From contig ML769417.1 in NCBI GenBank assembly GCA_009733575.1, positions 1 through 64,000 on the forward strand: DNA of 64,000 nt, written 5' to 3'. Made by a program: the position numbers and the translations under genes. Of this stretch, positions 32,430-43,544 are shown in pieces; positions within the stretch are counted from its first letter, which is position 1; every line of letters starts with the position of its first letter. A model generated the notes under the pieces. That model was not told the origin of the DNA. It ran no database searches and worked only from the letters and a program-made list of their open reading frames with translations. Origin of the DNA: Gymnopus androsaceus JB14 (Eukaryota; Basidiomycota; Agaricomycetes; Agaricales; Omphalotaceae).

Positions 32430-33907
32430 ATGTCCTCCTTCGCCCATATAAACTCAACCTCCGTTGCGCATTCTTTTCTGAAAAAATGTACGTTCAGTAA
32501 TAGTACCTCCGATGGTGCAAGAAATTCTCAGATACAGTATGCCCAATTCCGTGGAACGCCAAACGAGGATCGATTCGCGATATCGGAAGAATGGGAACTC
32601 GGAAGCCATGTGTGGCAGTTTCTTGCGGTTTTCGATGGTACGTCCCACCCATTCTTGTTGAGTGGCTAGGGTCTCACTCGAATGGCTTGTTTAGGCCACG
32701 GAGGTCCGACAAACGCAGAATACCTCGCGAATAATTTTCCTTCGCATATTCGACAGTCTATGGAGCGTGTTTTTTCGGAAACACGGACGCAGCAGCAGCA
32801 ACCGGACATCGTCAATAATGTCTTCACCGAGAAGGCGGTATCGGATTTCTTGAAACGACAGGTTCGCGAGTTCGACGATGGATTGGGAAACGCTGTGAAA
32901 GCATTATGTCCAAACCCAGCGGGGAATATCAGTGATAAAGAAGCCCGAGAGCTCTATCGTGTACACAAAGAGGTCATCACACGAGCACGATGTGGGTCGA
33001 CTATGGCGAGTGTTTTGATAGATAAATCGGAAAATCGGATGTGGGTGTGTGGTGTTGGGGACTCCTCGGTCGGTAAGTGCGCTCATGCGCTGATGAAGTT
33101 CGCCGTTTACCACTCTTAATTATATATAGTTCTGTCGTGCAAGAACTCGACCGATTCAAAACGAAAGAGTGTTCTGTTGAATACACACCATACGGGGCAT
33201 ACGCCCCAGGAATACCACCGTGTCACCCTGGAGCATCCATCTCATGAACGAGGGAACATATGGCTCGATGAAGAAGAACGAATATTCGGTACACTTAGCA
33301 TGACACGCTGTACGTCTTTTTCTTTATTATACTAATATGAATAAATACTTATTCTGTTTCCACCAAAGCATTCGGCGACTTCATGTACAAACTCCCCCCC
33401 TTCTTCACTGCCAAACTCTTTTGCCTAGTTCCGTCTACCGCAATGAAGTCTGTTGAGAGCGTGTTGAAGTATAATCGCACCCCGCCATATGTGATTGCGG
33501 ATCCTTTTGTTAGGTTTGTCGATCTTGCGGGGTTAGTAAGTAAAGATGAGAATCCTATGGTGGTCATCTATACAGATGGCTTGGAAGCACTCGCGTACAA
33601 ACTATCGACGTTGTTATTGAAGGGTACCGAGTCTTCAGCTCCTTCGCCAGTCGATGTGGTCGGAGCATTCCTCGGCCAACCTCTTCATCCATTAACTTGG
33701 GCTCCAAGTAAGGATTACACGGATGCTTTGCCAGGGAACAACGAAGCCTTTGCTCTCATGTACAATCTATTCACCAAGGCGATACCCGACAAACTCGGAG
33801 CACATCTAATGGCGAACGGAAATGATAGCGATAAGAGGGCAGAAGACTTGTATATTGATGATGTTACGGTACTGGTCTTTCGGCCGTTTCCTACAAGTAA
33901 TGTGTAA
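32430..33907 (+). CDS. PP2C-family Ser/Thr phosphatase, copy 1
   Basis: Exons 32430-32637, 32695-33072, 33130-33309 and 33369-33907 give 434 residues. PP2C motifs in order: GTPNEDRF, VFDGHGGP (metal-binding Asp), CGSTMASVLID, VCGVGDSSV, TLEHPSHERG, SMTRSFGDFMYK, IYTDGLEALAY and IDDVTVLVF with the final Asp pair. This is the PPM/PP2C fold, Mn/Mg-dependent. The layout with SVLKYNRTPPYVIADP resembles the pyruvate dehydrogenase phosphatase (Ptc5-like) branch, but no clear mitochondrial presequence is visible. An upstream ATG at 32382 leads to a stop after 23 codons and could act as a uORF. The gene was duplicated together with the following ELRD-family gene; the second copy is at 46851. Confidence 0.85.
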
Positions 33908-34012
33908 AATTATTCCTTTGGCCAGCGCCCAGTAATATCATTGCTAATACAAACAATTCAGATAGCGACTATCAAGCGCAGTCCTCAGCCTACAGTCTCA
34001 CTGTATTCCCTA

Positions 34013-35311
34013 CTGGGTTTTGCATAATATCGTGAAAATGAGATTTTTTTTTCTTTTCGGTCCGACCGGATCAACCGCATTTGGCTGCGTGATGTGACAC
34101 TGACAATGCACACGGCAGCATACCTATACGCTTGCCCAGCACTACTGTATGGCCCCACCACTTTCAGATGATTTGAAGAGACGGATTTATCACTGGTACA
34201 CCACAGAAATTGACTGTTGCGAGGATCACATCGTTGACCACATCACCACGCAAAAGATCGAGTAATGCCACTTTGGGACTGGACGGACATTGCTGGTAGT
34301 CTTTGCGGTCGACTTGATTGAACGCCCCGACAACATCTGTTCAGTCTTAGTTTCTCAGATGTAGAGAATTGTCGTGCTACGATGGCAAATCAATTCTATC
34401 CAATGTCATAGACTAGTAACATTGCTTACCCAGAGCCTTTTCAACATTGGCTTGATCATCTGCATGATCATCCTCCCTCTAGCAGGAAATACACCGATCA
34501 CACCATCTTGTTGTTGCTGAGAGCGTGGCTGAGGGAGCGGGATGAATTGCGGATTAGGGTTGAGGTACCCGGGCCTTGCAAGGTGAGGAGCGAGAGTCGG
34601 GAGCACCACTATCTCATTGAAGAAGCTGCCGGGACGTTCATCACGCTCACTATTAGACCAGCGACTGCCTGTACCGGGTTGACGTGCTATGCTGAAAAAG
34701 AGTGTGAAAGAAAGGGATGACAAGCATTGGAAAATGAAATGGAAGGAACCTGTTCAATCCAGGAGATACTGGTGAGTTTATATCCTATGCATTTCCAAAA
34801 ATGCGGCTCATAGACTCCTCTCCAGTTGGTGATATCATTCACAATCACAATGAGGAATGCCTCGAGATGAGTAGATGAAGTGATAAGACCTTCCAAGAGG
34901 AGCAAGAGTGATATATGATGGGATATGTGGGCCAAACTGGCCAGAAAGAGGTCGATGTGTAAAGATAGCACAGTATAATGGCCTCAAGGTCAGCCACCAA
35001 AGTAACAAGGACGCGATACCACCAGATTTTGCTGTGGAAGAGCAGGCCAAACACGGTAGTTGCAGTGATTATCACAACGAGGATGGCCTCAAGGTGAAAC
35101 ACGCAATAAGGTCTTCAAGCGTATAACATGTTGAGGAGTAGGTTCCGATATGATTCTAATGCTCAGTGCAGGCTCGACGACAAGCGTAGGGAAGAGAAGA
35201 GAGTGGAAGCCAGGAATTGAAAGAGTCACAATCACGCAGCCAAATGCGGTTGATCCGGTCGGACCGAAAAGAGAAAAAAATCTCATTTTCACGATATTAT
35301 GCAAAACCCAG
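34013..35311. mobile_element. 1.3 kb DNA transposon with 86-bp inverted repeats and TA duplication
   Basis: The ends are near-perfect inverted repeats (34013-34098 and 35225-35311) starting CTGGGTTTTGCATAATATCG. They are flanked by TA on both sides (34011-34012, 35312-35313). The duplicated locus near 48430 lacks the whole segment: there CCCTAC runs directly into AATGTCATCTG. This is an empty site and defines the borders. A TA duplication suggests a Tc1/mariner-like or related family. No transposase was recognised. The interior has minus-strand frames rich in membrane-like segments (LEAILVVIITATTVFGLLF near 35100), perhaps captured host gene pieces. Confidence 0.8.
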
Positions 35312-35571
35312 TAAAATGACATCTGTTTCACAAGAAATGATTTACGCGATTGTAGACTTTGTTCCGTCCAGAACATCTATCACTTCTACTTAGTACATTT
35401 CTTCCAAGATTGGGTAGACCGGTGTTCAGTTTATTCCTTGCACACTGGCGCAACCTGGTTATCTTCTGATACGGCCGAATACCATACTCATGGCAGTGCG
35501 TCCCCGCGCTACGACTTCTGTTTCTCTACCGCGACCTACCTGGTACTTCGACTCGAAATTTGCGCACAAGA

Positions 35572-36330
35572 ATGGCCACCTTCATGGTCCTTTCTACGTT
35601 TCTCCAGCTCGCACGCGAGCTCCGAGATCAGATCTATGATGATGCTTTGCTTTTCACCGACATTGGAAACCCTCCCGAGTCTCTCCCTCTACATGTCGTA
35701 GATGCATCTAGCTCGAAACCAGCAGGAGTCTTCCAATTCTCAAATCGGGTGAGATGGCGACTCCCGCCCAATAGAGGCACTTGTTTCGGCCTCGTGTACT
35801 CTTGCCGACAAGTATACGAAGAGATGCTCGAGTCTATTGACAGACAGGACGGTGTCTCTTTCGAGCTTGATCTTGTCGTTCTCGACACTCAGCCAAGATA
35901 TCGTTCGGACTTGGAAAGGATATTTGGGATTCTCCATGAGGAGATATGGGCGGAATGGGTTGTGCTTCCCATATGCACATACATTGTTCCAAACCTTCAA
36001 CCACTCTTGACTCAGACTCCCTCCCTTGCTTTCAGACCCTCGGAATGCAAGAGCCTTCACGTTTCATTTAGGACTCAATGCGAGAACAGCTTTTGGTGGT
36101 GGGGTAATGGAGGTCCTGCTCCCCTCACGCGAAATTTCTGCTACATGGACCGTTGGGTTTGCAGACTTGGCAATCACCATCTTCGGACTAGGATTCCAAA
36201 AATTTATGGAATATAGACACTTTGTCTGTGGAAGTCATTGGCAGCAGAATGACATTTACGAATCCCTATGATGGCAACCATCACTAAAGCGGTGGAAAAT
36301 ACAGAACAAGAACTGTGCGGACAGACACTT
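35572..36330 (+). pseudogene. ELRD-family gene, copy 1, broken
   Basis: First member of the tandem family described at 48691. It reads MATFMVLSTFLQLARELRDQ and stays in frame to PLTRN. A deletion of about 22 bases then shifts the frame and it stops at 36216. In copy 3 the same place has CGCGAAAT twice, 22 bases apart, so slipped mispairing would remove exactly this piece. Further 3' losses follow (near 36275), and homology ends near 36330. It sits behind PP2C copy 1, as copy 2 sits behind PP2C copy 2. Confidence 0.75.
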
Positions 36331-36454
36331 CCTGCAGCCGTCCGATTATCAATTGCCATTTGGTCATGGCTACTACACAATAAGTACTTGAGGGAACAGG
36401 AAAAGAATTCGAGCTCATTCATCGAATCTTGCAACCATTAGGCTCACTGCCCGT

Positions 36455-37164
36455 CTACAACTGCCCGACGGTCCATCCTGTAGCTGCAGTGAATTCGGCT
36501 TCACTGAGACCATTAGGCGCACCAGCGCTGACAAACCCAAGACGGATGGCTGCTGTTACAGGGTCGCCCATGGCATACAAGAGCTTAGTAGACGACGCAA
36601 CAAAACCTTGAGCAGTCAGACATTCTGAACAGCTCGGGCCACCACGGAATCCTCTCGCATTAGTCCAGTAATATTCGCTGAGAACATTCGCCGGTGAAAG
36701 GAAGAAGACATGAATCTGTAAAGTACAGCAATGAATCAGTTCGCTGCAACAAGTAATGCATGGGCATTCAGAATCCTCACCTCTTGAAGAGCAGTTCCGT
36801 TGACTGTTACCGCCGCGATAGGGGTACCAGCGAGAACCTCATTCGCAGGTACAAGAGTGATGAAGCTGCTAGTATGAGGCTGGCTCAAGGGAGGGTACTG
36901 AACGATGCCTTGGCTGATGGTGTTGTCGAGGCTCTGAAAGTAGATACGAGTGTCGCCATTAACTCCAGTGTTTCCCTGGACAGCGGCGACGTTTCCGACT
37001 GCTTGGAAAAGAATGGTTTCGGTGTTGGACGGGGCAGCGAGCACCGTAGTGGATGTACAGAGAGTCAAGAGCTAAAGGAATCAGGTTATATTAGTTGTGT
37101 CAAGAAGAATGCCATCGTGGTGAACGAGTAGGGCACGTACAGCAACGAGCTTGGTGAATTGCAT
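36455..37164 (-). CDS. Secreted fungal lectin-like protein, 191 residues
   Basis: Exons 37164-37141, 37071-36781 and 36715-36455 (introns 69 and 65 bp) join in phase 0. The signal peptide is MQFTKLVALLTLCTSTTVLA. The mature part has repeated strand motifs of the type R-I/V-Y/F-F-x5-N-x-L/I-S: TRIYFQSLDNTISQ and IHVFFLSPANVLSEYYWT. This recalls blades of fungal fucose-specific (AAL-type) lectins, although only two or three such units are present and a full propeller would need more. It contains one CSEC pair (GPSCSECLTA) and ends ATGWTVGQL. Sugar binding is an inference from motif rhythm only. Minus strand, convergent with the broken ELRD gene. Confidence 0.6.
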
Positions 37165-37561
37165 AGTAAGTAAGTAGGCACTGACTATTAAAAGTGAATG
37201 GCAGTTCACTGGCTTTAGTAGGAAATCTTTGCCATCCTCTTATACGATAGAAAAAATGCTTCAACTTACGATGCGTACTCCGGTGATAGGAAGCCTGCAA
37301 GTTAAATTGGTTCAAACAGGCTGAACAGCTCAGGAACGAGACGAAACAGGGCGATCTTGTGCACGCAAGAAAAGAAACTGACCTTGAATTGATCGGTGCA
37401 AGAGACTGAAGCTCGACAAATTTGACATGTACATGTACTGTCCGCGTATTTTCTGCGGATTTCCGATTGATATAACAGTGGGAATTTATTGACTGAGCCT
37501 GAGTTTCGTCTTTTTTTACCGCTACTGCTATGGCCGGGGTCAACCTGATTTCACAAGGTGG
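37165..37561. other. Upstream region of the lectin-like gene
   Basis: Promoter-side spacer. The minus-strand open frame at 37618-37100 overlaps this region and has no recognisable product. Confidence 0.4.
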
Positions 37562-37893
37562 ACGCTTTCGAGTCGTAGGCACCTGCCAAGAGATATGACG
37601 TTGAAACTTCATATTCACTTCAGTATCGAGGTCTAAGGAAGTTGAAGGCCCCAGGGGCTGAGGTGTCAGGTGAATGCTTCCAAGTTGTAGGCACCTGAAA
37701 GATATGATGTAGAAACTTCATATTCACTTCAGTATCAATGTCTAAAGAAGTTGAAGGCCCAAGGGGTTGAGGTGTCAGGAGCGCTTCCAAGTTGTGGGCA
37801 CCTGAAAGATATGATGTTGAACTTCATATTCACTTCAGTATCAAGGTCCAAGGAAGCTGAAGGCCCAAGGGATTGAGATGTCAGGTGAACTTG
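37562..37893. repeat. Tandem repeat, about 3 units of 110-119 bp
   Basis: Units share GGCACCTG, GATATGA(C/T)GT, TTCATATTCACTTCAGTATC and GAAGGCCC, followed by GTGTCAGG or ATGTCAGG. The third unit runs to the start of the hAT MITE. Period varies slightly between units. Function unknown. Confidence 0.7.
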
Positions 37894-37901
37894 GTCTTCT
37901 G

Positions 37902-38398
37902 CAAGGGGGTTCAAAGAATTTAGCGCCCAACTGGGCCTAGGTTAGTTAGTCCAGCCCTCAGGCAGAAAAAACTTTTTTTGACACCCAAAATTTGACCTAT
38001 TTTGACCACTTCTGGCAGTCTTGAAGTTTCATAAATGAGTAGATCTCACATCCTTTGAAGTATAAGTATGCAGCCTTACTTGTATACTCTGTAGTCATAC
38101 TACACCTCAGCCCTTGTACTTGCTTTGCAGGACTTACAATGAATGGTAGTATCATATTTTTCAGAAGGATTAATGGGGATGCGCTACAGTCTATGGATGC
38201 CAATTATAATCAAGAACAAAGCTCAAACTGAGGGTACAGTGTCCAAATGGTGTCTATAAAGAGCCATCCATGATGAAATCTTATCATGATATACCATATA
38301 TGGGCATGAGAATGCTTACGTAGTTAGTTAGTCCACCAACCAGATGCAAGAAAAAAAATTGATGTCTGGTCATTTTTTATAAAATTTGAACCCCCTTA
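37902..38398. mobile_element. hAT-type MITE with 8-bp target duplication
   Basis: A non-autonomous element of 497 bp. Its ends are CAAGGGGGTTCAAA and the inverse TTTGAACCCCCTTA. GTCTTCTG occurs directly outside both ends (37894-37901 and 38399-38406). An 8-bp duplication with CAAGG/TAAGG termini is the hAT pattern. Subterminal TTAGTTAGTCCA motifs occur near both ends (about 37942 and 38324). No coding capacity. Confidence 0.8.
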
Positions 38399-38843
38399 GT
38401 CTTCTGTGTCAATGAGCCTGAGGTCAAAAGATTGAGGGGAAGAAAAACCATGTAGAATTCAGTGGAAATCTAAGAAAAACTTGCATGAAATGAAGGATAG
38501 ATGCCCCAGGTACGATCCCATTCAACGGCGACATATCACTGATATTGTAGGTGCAGGCAGTAGATGTACACTGGCAGTACCTTGCTTCTTCGATGGTCAA
38601 TCATCAACAGCAAAGTATATTTCTTTTTCTCTTCTAAAGCATTGGAGGGGACACTACAGATAGTAAAGGCAATTAAGATAATTGCAAAAAGCAATAGTAC
38701 CTGGAAAAGACAATTATGTTTATTGTTTTGGTACACACAATAATCTTAATTGCTTCATATGGTCAATTATGTTAATTGTCTTGTATTTTAGACAATTATC
38801 TTAATTGTGGCCTGGTAGGTATCAATTATCTTTATTTTAGAAT

Positions 38844-39362
38844 CAAGGGGGTTCAAAGAATTTAGTGCCCAACTAGGCCTAGGTTAGTTAGTCCAGCCCC
38901 TCAGCTGAGGCTCAGCCCAAAAAAAAAAAAAGAACTGATACCCTAAAGATTGACCTATTTTGACCACTTTTGGCAGTCCGGAAACTTCAAAATGTATATA
39001 TCTTACACTACCTGTAAGTACATAACATCCATTGAATAAATTACAGCCTTCATACACCTTCTGGCTCCGAAGTACTTACTTGCTTGCTTTGGCAGGTCAA
39101 AGCAGGAAATATGAGGAGTATCACTGTATTAGTGTTTCAGAAGAAGAAATGGAATTTGTTATGGCTTATGGATGCTAAAAAAAGCTCAAAGTGAAGGTAC
39201 AGTGTCCAAACAGTGTCTTCTGACTCTGTAGAGAGCAATTCATAATAAAATCTTGTCTTGATATACCAAATATGGGTGTGGGAATGCTTACATAACTAGT
39301 TAGTCCGCCGGCCAGGCTCAAGAAGAAAAATTTGACATCCAGTCATTTTTAATTTTTTTTAC
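38844..39362. mobile_element. Second, truncated copy of the same MITE family
   Basis: It starts CAAGGGGGTTCAAAGAATTT exactly like the element at 37902 and follows it at low identity through GACCTATTTTGACCACTT and the TTAGTCCGCCGGCCAG block. The right terminal repeat is missing near 39362, where Copia-like sequence begins. Older than the first copy, judging by divergence. Confidence 0.65.
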
Positions 39363-40440
39363 ACTTTATAATGAATGTGATATGGCTATAAAATAAAGTC
39401 TGAGTTCACTTTTGATTAAGAAGAGTCTTGAGAGCCAGGATAATTGATCCTCCTGAGTGCTGTCCTTGTCAAGGTTATAACTCTATAGGATATATTTTGG
39501 TAAACTGGTACAGAGCAACAGAGGCAATAAGTAAGTTACACATGTATAGTAAAACATTCATACCTGGTATGGAGCAACAGAGTTGATAGGGGTTGCTCCA
39601 TCACAGGTCAGTATGTAATGTCAAACAGGACCAAACTGGTAATAATACTGCCAAGGCTGGTTATCTACAACACCCCCCCCTTGACTGGCATCAAGCCTAC
39701 GCATAGAAAGCCAATGTGTATGGAGCATCCTATGTAAAGGTTTTGTGCGTAGGTCAGCAATGTTTTCTTTACTGGAAATGTGAACCACGTCAATTTGCCA
39801 TTTGAGAATACAGTCACAAATGAAGTGTTCTCTAATTGAGATATGCTTCATCTTGGAGTGTGTGTGAGGGTCATGAGTGCATGTGACCGTTCCCTGGTTG
39901 TCGCAGAAGATTGTTGTGGGGTCATACTGAGGAAAACCGAGTTTTGCAAATAGGTTCCTGAACCACAGAACTTCCCTGGTGCATGTGTAGAGGCCAAATA
40001 TTCTGCTTTGCATGAAGATAGTGCAACCACAGCTTGCTGCTTTGAGCTCCACAAAAGTGGCGAGTCTCCAAGCATAATGAGGAATCCAGAAATTGATTTT
40101 CTTGTATCACCCATTCCCCAGTCAGAATCTGAGAGCACTCGTATCATTGGGTACACTGTGTTTGATGCTCCCAAGGTAATACCAAGCATTTGAGTCCCTT
40201 TAAGGTAGCATAGTAGATGCTTGGTAGCAGCGGTATGCAAAGGGCCATAATTAGCCATGAATTGTGCTAATTCTCAAATGGTGTAGGCAATATCTAGCCT
40301 GGAGCAAGTACACAAGTACATGCATTTTCCTACAACGGCGCTGTAAGGGAATCTTGTTACCTTTTCAGGCTCCTCAGGTGTAAGAGGTGTGGTCTTAACT
40401 CCTGTCGGAAATCACAGAAGATTTTGAAAGCTATTATAGA
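39363..40440 (-). mobile_element. Ty1/Copia remnant: RNase H end plus LTR start
   Basis: Minus-strand frames 40258-39848 and 40052-39621 together encode the end of a Copia polyprotein: VLSDSDWGMGDTRKSISGFL, LLWSSKQQAVVALSSCKAEY, REVLWFRNLFAKLGFP, IFCDNQGTV and HTHSKMKHISIREHFICD. These are the usual Copia RNase H blocks. A frameshift separates the two frames. Behind the stop lies a polypurine tract (8 C on the plus strand, 39673-39680), directly followed by TGTTGTAGATAACC on the minus strand, the expected LTR start. The rest of pol is absent. Confidence 0.75.
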
Positions 40441-40633
40441 TGCATGTGCTAATATCAATCCAAGTTCTGTAGACCAATAAATTTACTTTCTTGTTATTGT
40501 TGTACTAATTCTTGAGACCTGCACTCTGTTTGGGTCTCCGGGCCCTTGTAGATGTCGAGTTCCCTTCTTTGGGGAGCTTCAGCTCTGTCTGGGTAGGTCC
40601 GGGCCTCGCCATCTACAACGGGGAGGAGGTGTG

Positions 40634-41009
40634 GAGCCAAGCTCCAGCCAAAACCCAAAAGATTTGTATTAGTTATATATTTATATAGTCCTTTCCAACT
40701 CGGAAGAGAGTCTTGCCTCTTGTCCTACTCCACGATAAGTTAGGCAAAGCCTGACTTATCTAAGGATACAACAAGCAGAGATGATGAGAGGCGCTCATTC
40801 AATCTTTGCTTCCAACCACAACTGAATTTGCATTTCTTTTCCCCACACACCCTCCCTCTTCATATAAGATATATTTCACTAGCATTCAGGCATTTCTTGC
40901 TTACTCCTTCTGAGACTTGGATTTCTGTGAAAGCATGCAATAGACCCACCCGCACAGAGCCAAGCTCCAGCCAAAACCCAAAAGATTTGTATTAGTTATA
41001 TATTTATAT
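40634..41009. repeat. 53-bp direct repeat, 323 bp apart
   Basis: GAGCCAAGCTCCAGCCAAAA and its continuation at 40634-40686 recur almost exactly at 40957-41009. Probably LTR-derived, since the stretch 40600-40800 has LTR-like composition. Confidence 0.6.
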
Positions 41010-42128
41010 TATATTAGGTTTGGAGCAAGCCCTTGCTCTGGCCTGGTGACAGGTGATCCTTCTGCAAAGATGTCGTTAGCCAGCTTGCTGGTGAGTTCCA
41101 CATGCAGTTGACACATGAGCAAATGATGGGCTTGGAACAAGCTATTGGGCCTGTGTCCCATGTCTGTTCAGACAAAGATTTTTTCAAGTTTTCAGTTGGG
41201 AGAAAGAGAGAAAAGGAAAGGAAAAAGAGAGAGTTTATTAGGCATACCATAGATTATTGTGACAAGAGTAGTTACCAAGAAATACAATAACAAGTGCACT
41301 ATTCAAGTTTCGCTATTTGATTTCAAGTTGAATACAAGCACCCATTTGGCTTGGGTTTTTGACAGCGCATGGCATTTCAGCCCATGTCCTTTCGGAGAAA
41401 CAGCTTGATTTGGATTAAGGATCCAGCCAATCATTTTCAAGATGTTATGAATCTCAAAAGATAATGTTGAAGCGCTTGAGTAGTGCTTGAGATAACACAG
41501 CAATTAACTTGTTTTAGAGCCAACATGCAGGAGCAGGACTGATGGCATGCAAAATAGCTCTGAACACAAAAACATGAGAACTTGTTCAGCTCCCAACAGG
41601 ATTAGATGAGGATAAGTGCATTTGAAAGCAATTGTGAAGGTCTATTTAGCTCCCCGGTCCTGGAGCCCATGCATAGACTAAAAAATATACTATTTTCATG
41701 CACTGTAAATTTTCCGGAGCATGCTATGACTTGCAAAATAAAAAATAAAATAGAACATCAATTCCTTGGACTGGATTCCTCTTCCTGTTTAAGTTGTACT
41801 ATCTGATGCATTCCAGGCCACAATTCAATGAACTCGGAGCTCAGGACTGTTAACAAGGGATCCCAAGCATGTAAGTACCTTTGTTATGAGCTGGGACTGA
41901 GTTTGCAAGGAAATTGAAGGGAAGAGAGAGATATAGTCTGAGTTAATTGACAACTCTAGTGATACAGCACAGTCTGAGCAGTGGTATTTAAGTGATCTAA
42001 GTAAAGGAGTAGTAAGTAAGTAAATCCAAAAATAAATCAGGAATTTAGCGTTTATGCATAAATAAAACATTCCTAAAAGCTCCTAAGGTCAGTTTCCAAT
42101 GTCTGAGAAGCATGTATGCATGCACATC
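41010..42128. other. AT-rich DNA without recognisable genes
   Basis: No conserved frame and no complete element was seen. Likely old transposon debris. Short ORFs here are Lys/Arg or low-complexity and unsupported. Confidence 0.4.
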
Positions 42129-42523
42129 CATCAGAAAAAACTGTTTTGGGCCCAGGAGGATCTAAGGTCACCTAGTCCTCTTAGGCAACCTGAGGCATCC
42201 TAGTTGGCCCAGGAAAAAGGGCAAAACTTTGGACACCTCAGGTATCCCAGCCATCCTAGGTGTCCTGGGATATCCTGGGATGTCCTGGGGCATCCTGGGA
42301 CATCCTGGGGCATCCTGAGGCATCCTGGGATAGAACTTTTATCCTAGGATGCCCCAGGATGCCCCAGGACATCCCAGGATATCCCAGGACACCTAGGATG
42401 ACTGGGATACCTGAGGTGTCCAAAGTTTTACCCTTTTTCCTGGGCCAACTAGAATGCCTCAGGTTGCCTAAGAGGACTAGGTGACCTTAGATCCTCCTGG
42501 GCCCAAAACAGTTTTTGCTGATG
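42129..42523. repeat. 395-bp near-perfect palindrome
   Basis: The arms (about 42129-42310 and 42345-42523) are inverted copies from CATCAG...AACTGTTTTGGGCCCAGG to its reverse complement at the right end. They differ at only a few positions, such as GCATCC against GCATTC. The centre is built of short CATCCTGGGA/ATCCCAGGAT units, themselves repeated. It could be a foldback transposon or an inverted duplication. The transcript would form a hairpin of more than 170 bp. No target duplication was identified. Confidence 0.85.
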
Positions 42524-42737
42524 TCAGCAAAGCCTGTATTGACTGGGATGAGCAGAACTACACTGGGAAAGGCAAGACATGGATAAAATCCTTATAAATT
42601 TATATGAATGGCTCTCAACTTGCTTGCTTATTCATGGCCTCAAACTTAATTTTGGCTTGAGGTATACTAAATAAAATGTATTAGAGTGAGATGTTGCGAG
42701 GAACATATTTTACAAGTCATGATGGACAACGTAATGT

Positions 42738-42761
42738 CCCATGTCCGAATTCGGACATGGG
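42738..42761. repeat. 24-bp perfect palindrome
   Basis: CCCATGTCCGAATTCGGACA plus TGGG is its own reverse complement. GACATGGGACAT follows 12 bases downstream, giving a further half-site. Origin unknown. Confidence 0.7.
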
Positions 42762-43544
42762 TCTGAATAGACATGGGACATGGCCCAACTATTGTTACCC
42801 CAGAAGTGCAAAAAAAAAGTCACTATAGAAAAATTTCTGCTATTTTTGATGGATGGCTCCCGGATTTTAGGAGACTGTATTGAGGATGCTAAAGTGTCTT
42901 CTCATCTACTTTGGCAATTTTTAAGAGACATTTAAAAGGATACCAGAGGGAGCTGAAGAAATCTTTCAAAATGGCAGGGAAGTGCAATGAGCGCTTAACG
43001 GCAATTTGGCCTTCACCTTTTCAACTTTTCCACTCGTCAAACAGCAACCACATGTCGTGCATGTTATCAGGTGGGCAGTACTACTTATATATATGTAAAA
43101 AGGATACTGTTAAAATTTTATACTTGCCCGTGAAGTATTTGTGGCTCTAAAAATCGAGAACCTCATGTGAATCTGAAAAAAGGGTGATTTCACACAAGTT
43201 TAAAGTTCCTGAATTTTTTCCTCGGAAGTTTTGCTCAAAGTAAAGAGACAGATGTCTTTGAAACATGTACAAGATCTTACATTAAAAGTTTGAAGAGCAA
43301 CCGTTAAAAACTGCAAGAGCTACAGCCCATATATTGTGATTTATGCACTTTCAATTTAAATATCACTGCAGAGTTGTTCCAATGTTGTGCCAGGTATGTG
43401 AATTCATTCACTGTGAATATCCACAGCTCATACTGTTTTTATTTTGCGCAGTTTTACTCGGAGGAGGATTCCTTCTAATGCCCTTGCAATGTAAAGCCTA
43501 CGGAAGATGTGAAGAAACTTATCTCTTGACTGCTGGTTTGGTCC
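42762..43544. other. AT-rich spacer, no gene seen
   Basis: No conserved frame or clear element end. Contains only short ORFs. Confidence 0.4.

Noticed and set aside
32382..32453. Signal-peptide-like start MALKHLVFFVFAACF before PP2C copy 1
   Set aside because: It stops after 23 codons in another frame than the phosphatase; at most a uORF. The same holds in copy 2.
34406..34723. Minus-strand ORF inside the TIR element as a transposase
   Set aside because: No DDE/D-like residues and Pro/Gln-rich composition; cannot be supported as a transposase.
37562..37893. CRISPR-like array
   Set aside because: Repeats are about 110-119 bp head to tail without unique spacers, in a eukaryotic genome.
41102..41290. 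Lys/Arg/Glu-rich ORF in the transposon region
   Set aside because: Low-complexity reading of an AG-rich tract within old repeats.
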